Both the position numbers and the translations under genes were made by a program. Positions 1 through 5,214 of a DNA stretch of 5,214 bases are shown here, piece by piece. Positions within the stretch are counted from its first letter, which is position 1. The number at the start of each line of letters is the position of its first letter. The stretch comes from an uncultured Oscillospiraceae bacterium (GTDB taxonomy: Bacteria > Bacillota > Clostridia > Oscillospirales > Ruminococcaceae): NCBI GenBank assembly GCA_900556525.1, contig USOZ01000144.1:1-5214 (forward strand), given 5' to 3'. The notes under the pieces are model-generated. The model saw nothing but the letters and a program-made list of their open reading frames with translations, was not told the DNA's origin and did not search any database.

Positions 1-1738
1 AGATACGCCCCGTGCGGGTCTCTGTCTGCTTGTAGGTCGTGTGGATTCGTCCGTCGGGAGCAATTTCGCTGAGAAGTCCGACCGCGTATGTCGAATAAAG
101 CTTTGTAACAGTTCTGTAACGCAAAACAAGCTCGAGGATAGGATATTCCCCCGAATATCTCTCGGCAAGTTCTTCAAGTACCTCCGCGCTCGTCGAATAG
201 CCCGTCTTGGTTTTCTTCCCCGCAGGCAGTCCCATTTCCTCAAAAAGCACCTGTCCGAGCTGCTTCGGCGATGAAATATTGAACGCGTGTCCGACTTCAA
301 TATAAATTTGCTGTTCAATATCTTCCGCTTCGGAATTGAGCTGCTTTCCGAAATCCTCCAGCGCTTCCTTGTCTATCGCCACGCCGTCGCGCTCCATTGA
401 AACAAGTACATACGCCAGCGGAATTTCTATCCGCGTAAGCAAGTTGTACATTTCCTCGGCGCTGAGTTTCGCATAAAGCGCACGATTAAGCGCACAGAGC
501 GACCCTGCTTCATTTTCTGCGGAATACGGCGCGCCGTACTCCATGCACAGCCTTTCGAGCGGATATTCCGTTCCGTTCACATTCAAAAGATACGCCGCAA
601 GCGTCGAATCGAACACAACATTTCTGATTTCAACTCCCGTTTCGGTAAGCAGCGACTTCAGATCGAAAGTCCGCTTTGGAAACTCGGAGGTAAGCTCCTT
701 TTCATAGTCTTTTTGTTCAATTTCACTCACTTCGCCGTTTTTCAGCCGCAGCAGCTTTCCGCCGGCATACATATAATCGGCAATGTCCTCGCCGCATATC
801 TTTGGGTCGGTATTATCCGCGTTATCGGTTTTCACGTCATTTACGGGTGCAGCCTGCTCCTGCGCAGCCTTTGCCGCCTCAGCCGAAACGTTCAGCTTTT
901 TCAGCAGGCTGAACATTTCCAGTTCGGTAAGAATTGACGCAAGCGCCTGTTCGTCGCGTTCGCCGAAGAGATAATGCGAAAGTTCGGTATCTATCGGCGC
1001 TTCACGGCTAATCGTCCCGAGAAAATAGCTGAGCCGACAGCTTTCTTCCCCGTTTATCAGCTTTGTGCGAACAGACTTTGTAACGTCGATACTGTCAATA
1101 TTTTTGTATATTTCTTCTATCGACTGATATTTCTGAATAAGAGAAAGAGCTGTTTTTTCGCCTATTCCCGCGACCCCGGGGATATTGTCGCTTGCGTCGC
1201 CCATAAGCGCTTTCACATCTATCATCTGCCGCGGAGAAACCCCGTAGACCTCCGCTATCTTCGCGGGAGTATAAAGAACGTCCTCCTTTGTCGAGGCGAG
1301 GTTTACGAAAACATTGTCGGTTATAAGCTGAAACGAATCGCGGTCGCCCGTCGCAAGTATGCACTGCGAACCCGTGCTGTCGCACTTCGCCGCAAGCGTT
1401 CCGAGAATGTCGTCGGCTTCATAACCCTCGCACTCTATTACAGGCACGCCGAGCGCCGTAAGCAGCTTTTTTACATACGGCATCTGCACCGCAAGTTCAT
1501 CGGGCATACCCTTTCTCCCCGCCTTATAGCCGTCGTACTTTTGGTGACGGAATGTCGGCGCTTTTAGGTCGAACGCAGCAGCCGCACCGTCGGGCGCAAA
1601 CACCGCGATCAGTTTGAGGTAAATGTTAAAAAAACCGGTAACGGCATTCGTGAACATCCCCTTTTTGTTGGTGAGCAGGTGTATCCCGTAAAACGCGCGG
1701 TTAAGTATGCTGTTCCCGTCTATTATAAGCAGTTTCAT
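1..1738 (-). CDS. polA: DNA polymerase I, N-terminal 579 codons (C-terminus beyond window)
   Basis: Family A polymerase that fills gaps and removes RNA primers in Okazaki fragment maturation and excision repair. Seen: residues 1-280 form a complete 5'-3' nuclease domain, with metal-ligand acidic residues D7 (IIDGNS), D57 (FDLKAPTFRH), E107/D109/D110 (YEADD), D132/D134 (TGDRDS) and D181/D184 (GDASDNIPGV), followed by the helix-hairpin-helix GVAGIGEKTA. These correspond to E. coli D13, D63, E113-D116, D138/D140 and D185/D188. An Ala/Gln/Asp-rich linker (about 284-312) leads to a very short remnant of the 3'-5' exonuclease domain (about 313-400, FDSTLAAYLLN) with no exo I DxE motif, so proofreading is inferred to be absent. 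The polymerase part starts at about 435 (MERDGVAID, FNISSPKQLGQVLF, KKTKTGYST) and the window ends inside motif 1 (ETRTGRI). Fingers and palm lie outside; about 300 further residues are expected. The ATG at 1738 gives the canonical MKLLIIDGNS start. It lies 3 bases after the ppk stop, so it is probably the second gene of that operon. Confidence 0.98.
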   Translation of the reverse strand, partial: MKLLIIDGNSILNRAFYGIHLLTNKKGMFTNAVTGFFNIYLKLIAVFAPDGAAAAFDLKAPTFRHQKYDGYKAGRKGMPDELAVQMPYVKKLLTALGVPVIECEGYEADDILGTLAAKCDSTGSQCILATGDRDSFQLITDNVFVNLASTKEDVLYTPAKIAEVYGVSPRQMIDVKALMGDASDNIPGVAGIGEKTALSLIQKYQSIEEIYKNIDSIDVTKSVRTKLINGEESCRLSYFLGTISREAPIDTELSHYLFGERDEQALASILTELEMFSLLKKLNVSAEAAKAAQEQAAPVNDVKTDNADNTDPKICGEDIADYMYAGGKLLRLKNGEVSEIEQKDYEKELTSEFPKRTFDLKSLLTETGVEIRNVVFDSTLAAYLLNVNGTEYPLERLCMEYGAPYSAENEAGSLCALNRALYAKLSAEEMYNLLTRIEIPLAYVLVSMERDGVAIDKEALEDFGKQLNSEAEDIEQQIYIEVGHAFNISSPKQLGQVLFEEMGLPAGKKTKTGYSTSAEVLEELAERYSGEYPILELVLRYRTVTKLYSTYAVGLLSEIAPDGRIHTTYKQTETRTGRI

Positions 1739-1756
1739 TTTTTAATTATCCTTTCG
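1739..1756 (-). promoter_or_regulatory. polA ribosome binding site embedded in the ppk 3' end
   Basis: On the minus strand AAAGGA (1749-1754) lies 10 bases before the polA ATG. These bases are also the last sense codons of ppk (Arg-Lys-Asp-Asn-stop). Only 3 bases separate the ppk stop from the polA ATG and there is no room for a terminator or separate promoter. Translational coupling of polA to ppk is the natural inference. Confidence 0.8.
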
Positions 1757-3880
1757 GGCGGAACTTCCCGCTCTGAATATTCGGCGTATTTTCGCGCGGA
1801 GAGTGCCGCTTTTTTCCTTTTGTTTACGCTGCGCGGCTTCCGCGTCGGCGTATGCCTTTCTGTAGAAATACATCTGCGCGTCGAGCGGTTCTCCCGTCGT
1901 TTCGCGACGGATATATGTTCCGTCGGGCTGCTGAATCCGCGCTTTGACATTATCGCGGAGCATAGTGTGAAAATAATCGGTTATGCGGTCGCGTATCTCC
2001 TTATTTTTTATCGGTGCGGCGACCTCAACACGCCGCTCGGTGTTTCTCGTCATAAAGTCGGCAGAGGAAATATATACCTTTTCGCGCTCGCCGCTGCCGA
2101 AAATGTAAATACGGCTGTGTTCGAGGAAACGCCCCACTATCGACACCAGCGAAATGTTTTCCGTTTCGCTCGGAATTCCCGTAACGAGACAAGATATTCC
2201 GCGTACGAGCAGCTCAATTTTAACGCCGCTCTTTCCCGCCTGAACCAGCTTTTCGATAATGTCCTTGTCAGTGAGCGAATTGAGCTTCAGCCCTATGTAG
2301 CCGTCGCTTCCGTAGGTTATCTCGCGGTCGATCATCTCAACAACGCGCGATTTAAGGCAATGCGGCGCTACCCAGAGCGACGAGCTGCTCTCAACGGTAG
2401 AACCTATCGAAAGCGCCGTGAATACCAGCGACGCATCCGTACCTATATCATGGTCGGAAGTCATCACCGTTATGTCCGTATAAAGCCGCGAGGTGCGCTC
2501 GTTGTAGTTGCCCGTGCCTATCTGAGTGGTGTAGAATATGCTGCTTCCGATTTTGCGCGTTATAAGCAGCAGCTTTGAGTGGACTTTAAGTCCGTCTAGA
2601 CCGTATATGACTTTTACGCCCGCCTCTTCGAGCCGCTTTGACCAGCCTATATTGTTCTCTTCGTCGAAGCGTGCGCGGAGTTCGACAAGCGCGAGAACTT
2701 CCTTTCCGTTTTCGGCAGCCTTTATCAGCGCGTCAACTATTTTGCTGTCGCGCGCAACGCGGTAAAGCGTTATTTTTATTGAGACCACTTCCGGAGATGA
2801 AGCCGCTTCATCAAGCAGTCGGATAAACGGAGAAAATGACTCGAACGGATACATCAGCATAATGTCGCGCTGTTCTATCTGCTTTATCAGCGGAACGTCG
2901 GGGAGTATCGACGCGGGCTGCTGAGGAGTCAGCTTCTCAAAAAAGAGATTGTCGCCAGAAATATGCTCTTCAATTTCGGATACAAAGCCAAAGTCCAACG
3001 GGTGCTTAACGTGGAAAATAAAGCTTTTTCCAAGCGTCATTCCCGCCTGTGCCGCGAACTGCGCAAGTTCATCCTTATTGTGATAGCCGATATATTCCAC
3101 GCGGACAGGACAGAGCTTTTTGCGCTTTTTTACAAGCTCCTCCATAACGTTGCGGAAATCCACGTCGTAGTCGTAAAGCGCTTCCTCCGCGTCAATGTCG
3201 GCGTTGCGCGTAATACGGATAATTCCGCGGTCGGTCACTTCATAATCCCCGAAAGTAAGGTGCGCGAAAAGTGAAATAAGTTCAGACGTAAGTATAAAGC
3301 GGAAGCCGCTTTCGGACGGAATACGCACAATTCTTCCGAAAGCCTCAGAGCTTGCGGGGATTATTCCGAAAAACTCACCTTTCTTGTTTTTCAGGCGCGT
3401 GATGACATATATCGTCTTATTCGCGAAAAACGGCATAGGGTGCTTTTTATCAACTATCGTCGGGAAAAGCAGCGGTTTTATATCCGAAAGAAAATATTTC
3501 AGCAGATAATCCATATCGCCCTCACCGAGCGACGAAACGCGGACGTGCTCCGCGCCGTAAAGCTTGAGCTGCTCCATTATATCCCAGTACGCCGCGTCGA
3601 ATCTCGGGAGAAGTTCCGCGGTTTTATCCGCAATAAGCGAAAGCTGCTGCGCGGCGGTAAGGTTCGTTTTATTATCCGGGTCGTCTTTTTTAAGCAGCGT
3701 GCGGTCGTAGAGAGAACCTACGCGCACCATAAAAAATTCATCGAGATTGCTTGCGAATATCGACACAAAGCCGAGCCGCTCAAACAGCGGAACGCGGCTG
3801 TCCTCCGCTTCTTCAAGAACGCGCTGATTGAATTTGAGCCACGAAAGCTCGCGATTGTCGAAATATGAAAGACCGCTCAT
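1742..3880 (-). CDS. ppk: Polyphosphate kinase 1 (PPK1)
   Basis: Reversibly transfers the ATP gamma-phosphate to a growing inorganic polyphosphate chain through a phosphohistidine intermediate. The 712 residues are close to the family norm (E. coli about 688). Seen: N domain 1-110 opening FDNRELSWLKFNQRVLEEA, with FASNLDEFFMVRV at 42-54 (N45, equivalent to E. coli N45, which contacts adenine); head domain about 111-315; C1 about 318-495 with ITLYRVA (R374) and LRARFDEENN (R404), matching the Mg-phosphate-binding R375/R405, the catalytic H434 in LKVHSK, and IGTGNYNERTSRLYTD; C2 about 496-665 with the second conserved H588 in FLEHSRIYIF and SSADFMTRN. All key residues are present, so it should be active. 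A basic tail (about 675-712) extends past the core. Start: an in-frame ATG at 3925 exists, but 3880 has AAAGGA 9 bases upstream, begins where family members begin, and leaves a normal leader after the likely promoter; 3925 would lie almost at the transcription start. Probably first gene of a ppk-polA operon. Confidence 0.98.
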   Translation of the reverse strand: MSGLSYFDNRELSWLKFNQRVLEEAEDSRVPLFERLGFVSIFASNLDEFFMVRVGSLYDRTLLKKDDPDNKTNLTAAQQLSLIADKTAELLPRFDAAYWDIMEQLKLYGAEHVRVSSLGEGDMDYLLKYFLSDIKPLLFPTIVDKKHPMPFFANKTIYVITRLKNKKGEFFGIIPASSEAFGRIVRIPSESGFRFILTSELISLFAHLTFGDYEVTDRGIIRITRNADIDAEEALYDYDVDFRNVMEELVKKRKKLCPVRVEYIGYHNKDELAQFAAQAGMTLGKSFIFHVKHPLDFGFVSEIEEHISGDNLFFEKLTPQQPASILPDVPLIKQIEQRDIMLMYPFESFSPFIRLLDEAASSPEVVSIKITLYRVARDSKIVDALIKAAENGKEVLALVELRARFDEENNIGWSKRLEEAGVKVIYGLDGLKVHSKLLLITRKIGSSIFYTTQIGTGNYNERTSRLYTDITVMTSDHDIGTDASLVFTALSIGSTVESSSSLWVAPHCLKSRVVEMIDREITYGSDGYIGLKLNSLTDKDIIEKLVQAGKSGVKIELLVRGISCLVTGIPSETENISLVSIVGRFLEHSRIYIFGSGEREKVYISSADFMTRNTERRVEVAAPIKNKEIRDRITDYFHTMLRDNVKARIQQPDGTYIRRETTGEPLDAQMYFYRKAYADAEAAQRKQKEKSGTLRAKIRRIFRAGSSARKDN

Positions 3881-3883
3881 AAA

Positions 3884-3897
3884 ATTCTTTCCTTTCA
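3884..3897 (-). promoter_or_regulatory. ppk ribosome binding site (decides start at 3880)
   Basis: Minus-strand TGAAAGGAAAGAAT contains AAAGGA (3890-3895), 9 bases before the ATG at 3880. No comparable site precedes the in-frame ATG at 3925. The identical 14 bases occur in the leader of the divergent zinc-ribbon gene (4114-4127). Confidence 0.8.
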
Positions 3898-3900
3898 GAA

Positions 3901-3914
3901 GGCGGCTGCCCGCC
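3901..3914 (-). other. GC-rich hairpin in the ppk 5' leader
   Basis: Read on the minus strand, GGCGG-GCAG-CCGCC is a perfect 5-bp all-G/C stem with a 4-base loop. It ends 5 bases before the ppk AAAGGA and stands out in an otherwise AT-rich leader. No U-run follows, so it is not an intrinsic terminator. It could tune ribosome access, protect the 5' end, or be chance. Confidence 0.45.
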
Positions 3915-3933
3915 GTAATGTACATATATTTTT

Positions 3934-3964
3934 ATTATACTATATTTTACCGCGTTTTTTCAAG
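3934..3964 (-). promoter_or_regulatory. Candidate sigma-A promoter for ppk-polA
   Basis: On the minus strand a perfect -10 TATAAT (3934-3939) is preceded by TTGAAA (3959-3964). The spacer is 19 bases, longer than the ideal 17, so the -35 is weak or activator-dependent. Transcription would begin near 3927, giving a leader of about 47 bases to the ATG at 3880. Confidence 0.55.
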
Positions 3965-3994
3965 TGAAAAAATGTATTTTACGGAAATTTTACA
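3944..3994 (-). repeat. Three phased GTAAAAT repeats upstream of and within the ppk promoter
   Basis: Minus-strand GTAAAAT occurs at 3988-3994, 3977-3983 and 3944-3950. The first two form a tandem direct repeat with a 4-base spacer (11-base period); the third is 33 bases further downstream, three more such periods, between the ppk -35 and -10. Two 7-mers separated by 4 bases is the layout of an enterobacterial Pho box, and on the plus strand the pair reads TTTACG-N5-TTTACA, near the TT(A/C/T)ACA repeats bound by Bacillus PhoP. This suggests a response-regulator site controlling ppk. The region is very AT-rich, so chance is a real alternative. Confidence 0.35.
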
Positions 3995-4032
3995 AAAAAA
4001 ATCAGCATTTATTCCTTTTTTTAAAATTTACA

Positions 4033-4061
4033 TTGATTTTTTCATTGTAATGTGTTATTAT
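4033..4061 (+). promoter_or_regulatory. Candidate sigma-A promoter for the zinc-ribbon/ATPase genes
   Basis: TTGATT (4033-4038), a 17-base spacer, then TATTAT (4056-4061) preceded by TGT (4053-4055), an extended -10 arrangement. A second -10-like TATAAT overlaps at 4059-4064 but would need a 20-base spacer. Start of transcription would be near 4068, giving a leader of about 64 bases. Confidence 0.55.
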
Positions 4062-4113
4062 AATAGGTAGATATTATCGCTGCAATGAATGTGTTCAGAG
4101 CAGCGCTCAAATA

Positions 4114-4127
4114 TGAAAGGAAAGAAT
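4114..4127 (+). promoter_or_regulatory. Ribosome binding site of the zinc-ribbon gene (decides start at 4132)
   Basis: AAAGGA at 4116-4121 lies 10 bases before the ATG at 4132 but only 4 bases before the in-frame ATG at 4126. Since ppk (9 bases) and polA (10 bases) use the same motif at about this distance, 4132 is the better start. The encoded protein then begins MAKRCAKCG. Confidence 0.7.
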
Positions 4128-4131
4128 GACT

Positions 4132-4608
4132 ATGGCAAAACGCTGTGCAAAATGCGGAACATTTCTTACCGACGCGGAACGCTTCTGCCCCAACTGCGGC
4201 GAAAACGTAAACACTGATATGCCTGTGCCCGTTCAGCAGGGTCAGCAGCAATATCAGCAGTTCAACCGTTCGGGGATCCAGCCCCCGCCCGTGTCATATA
4301 CCGCGCCCGCCGAACCGCCCATGACGCTTAAAAGATGGGTCGGAACCCTCTTGCTTACCAACTGCCTCGGAATAGTGAGCCTTATCCTCCTTTTTGTATG
4401 GGGATTCGGTTCAGGTCCGAAAGAACGTCAGGACTACTGTAAGGCTATGCTTATCGTAAAGGCTATACTTATCGTTGCCGCGTTTATTTTCGGTATAATT
4501 TTCTCAGCCGCGATATTATCTTCTGCCAGCACATTTACCGACTGGGCGGAAGGAATTGCAGACAGCGTTTATACCTCCGCTGCCGCAATGTTCAGCTTTA
4601 TCGGGTAA
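4132..4608 (+). CDS. Zinc-ribbon membrane protein, function unknown
   Basis: 158 residues. Seen: an N-terminal zinc ribbon with CAKC (C5/C8) and CPNC (C19/C22), the CxxC-x10-CxxC spacing that should bind one Zn2+; a flexible Gln/Pro-rich linker (about 30-63); then two predicted transmembrane helices (about 70-92 and 105-129), separated by a short loop GSGPKERQDYCK, and a short C-terminal segment to residue 158. There is no signal peptide, so the ribbon and linker are probably cytoplasmic and the protein a two-pass inner-membrane protein. The segment from LKRWVGTLLLTN through LFVWGFGSGPKERQDYCKA resembles the conserved region of unnamed zinc-ribbon proteins widespread in Clostridia; that is recall, not a search result. 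No enzymatic motif is visible. It opens a rightward unit with a P-loop ATPase 34 bases downstream and no terminator between them. A scaffold, sensor or regulatory role is possible, but none is shown. Confidence 0.85.
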   Translation: MAKRCAKCGTFLTDAERFCPNCGENVNTDMPVPVQQGQQQYQQFNRSGIQPPPVSYTAPAEPPMTLKRWVGTLLLTNCLGIVSLILLFVWGFGSGPKERQDYCKAMLIVKAILIVAAFIFGIIFSAAILSSASTFTDWAEGIADSVYTSAAAMFSFIG

Positions 4609-4624
4609 GCCCCGTACATAAACG

Positions 4625-4630
4625 AAAGGA
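4625..4630 (+). promoter_or_regulatory. Ribosome binding site of the P-loop ATPase gene
   Basis: AAAGGA lies 12 bases before the ATG at 4643, slightly longer than the 9-10 bases seen for the other genes here. No closer alternative start in frame precedes the conserved LIVITGHYGSGKT strand and P-loop, so 4643 is retained. Confidence 0.65.
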
Positions 4631-4642
4631 CTCCGAAGCTGA

Positions 4643-5214
4643 ATGAACCAGAAAAAACTTATAGTAATAACCGGGCATTACGGCTCGGGAAAAACGAATT
4701 TTGCCGTAAACCTTGCGCTTAAAGAAGCGAAAAGCGGAAAACGCTGCACGGTTATCGACCTTGACATCGTAAATCCGTACTTCCGCACCGCCGATTTTGA
4801 GGAATTGTTCCGCGAAAACGGGATAACTTTCCGCGCGCCGCTTTATGCAAATTCCAATCTCGACATACCCGCGCTTAATATCGACCTGCGCAGCATAATA
4901 AACGAAACCGACCGCGTTATCATTGACGTCGGCGGCGATGACGAGGGCGCAAAAGCGCTCGGACGCTTCGCGGACGAAATTTCCGCTGCGGGATATGAAA
5001 TGCTCTATGTTATCAATAAATACCGATATTTAACCAAAGAACCCGAAGAAGCGCTCGCGCTCATGTACGATATCGAACGTGCGGGCGGGCTGCGCTGTAC
5101 GGGAATTGTAAACAACTCCAATCTCGGCGCGGAAACCACGGAAGAAATTGTTCGTGGCGCGCTCGAATATGCAAAAAATGTCGCGGAAACGGCAGGACTG
5201 CCGCTGACCGCTAC
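4643..5214 (+). CDS. ParA/MinD/CobQ-like P-loop ATPase, first 190 codons (runs off window)
   Basis: A SIMIBI-class nucleotide-binding protein of unknown role, cytoplasmic by sequence. Seen: strand LIVIT and a Walker A P-loop GHYGSGKT (residues 11-18); a switch-I-like DLDIVNPYFRT (39-49), a strongly conserved block in this family; and a Walker B-type strand VIIDVGGDDEGA (92-103). A later strand MLYVINKYR (120-128) and GIVNNSNLG (154-162) fit the base-recognition side of the fold, where NNS could replace the usual NKxD. The signature lysine of classic ParA/MinD deviant Walker A motifs (KGGxGKT) is absent: its place is H12, so dimerisation-coupled hydrolysis of the Min/Par kind cannot be assumed. 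Annotation pipelines often call such proteins cobyrinic acid a,c-diamide synthase, but nothing here supports cobalamin synthesis. It probably shares a transcript with the zinc-ribbon gene upstream. The C-terminus lies outside the window. Confidence 0.88.
   Translation, partial: MNQKKLIVITGHYGSGKTNFAVNLALKEAKSGKRCTVIDLDIVNPYFRTADFEELFRENGITFRAPLYANSNLDIPALNIDLRSIINETDRVIIDVGGDDEGAKALGRFADEISAAGYEMLYVINKYRYLTKEPEEALALMYDIERAGGLRCTGIVNNSNLGAETTEEIVRGALEYAKNVAETAGLPLTA

Noticed and set aside
974..1567. Plus-strand open frame (197 codons) opposite polA
   Set aside because: Antisense to the conserved 5' nuclease domain, Arg-rich with no motif and no Shine-Dalgarno; a shadow.
1679..2578. Long plus-strand open frame (299 codons) opposite ppk and the polA start
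   Set aside because: It lies antisense to strongly conserved PPK1 sequence, has an Arg/Tyr-rich composition typical of a reverse-frame shadow, no ribosome binding site and no recognisable domain.
3881..3925. Fifteen-codon N-terminal extension of ppk from ATG 3925
   Set aside because: No ribosome binding site, start would be within a few bases of the predicted transcription start, and PPK1 proteins align from the later ATG.
4078..4108. Short inverted matches in the zinc-ribbon leader (CGCTG...CAGCG and GAGC-AGC-GCTC)
   Set aside because: Stems of only 4-5 bp with a long or strained loop; no riboswitch-like architecture and too little room for one.
4042..4251. Minus-strand open frame across the divergent region and the zinc-ribbon gene start
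   Set aside because: Overlaps the rightward promoter and zinc-ribbon coding sequence, lacks a ribosome binding site, and shows no domain.
4609..4642. Possible terminator between the zinc-ribbon and ATPase genes
   Set aside because: No stem-loop or T-run is visible in the 34 bases, so the genes are treated as co-transcribed.

Overview
The window looks like ordinary chromosomal housekeeping DNA from a Gram-positive anaerobe, most likely a Clostridia member of the Oscillospiraceae/Ruminococcaceae type. This is inferred from a GAAAGGA-type Shine-Dalgarno before all four genes, the Firmicutes-style DNA polymerase I without a usable proofreading site, and the CxxC zinc-ribbon membrane protein of a kind common in gut Clostridia. 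The species cannot be fixed from the sequence alone. I see no mobile element, CRISPR array, tRNA or rRNA.

Left arm (1-3880, minus strand): a two-gene unit read leftwards, polyphosphate kinase 1 (ppk, complete) followed after 3 bases by DNA polymerase I (polA, first 579 codons; the rest lies beyond the window edge). The polA Shine-Dalgarno sits inside the last codons of ppk, so the two are probably co-transcribed and translationally coupled.

Middle (3881-4131): a 251-base AT-rich divergent control region. It carries a candidate ppk promoter, three phased GTAAAAT repeats on the ppk coding strand (two in an 11-base tandem resembling a Pho-box layout), a GC-rich hairpin just upstream of the ppk ribosome binding site, and a good extended -10 promoter for the rightward genes.

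Right arm (4132-5214, plus strand): a small membrane protein with an N-terminal zinc ribbon, a Q/P-rich linker and two transmembrane helices, then 34 bases later a SIMIBI/ParA-like P-loop ATPase that runs off the right edge. They probably form one operon; their job is unknown.

Nothing here amounts to a clearly new system. The points most worth a second look are the coupled ppk-polA pair, the phased repeats upstream of ppk, the shrunken proofreading domain of PolA, and the uncharacterised zinc-ribbon/ATPase pair.
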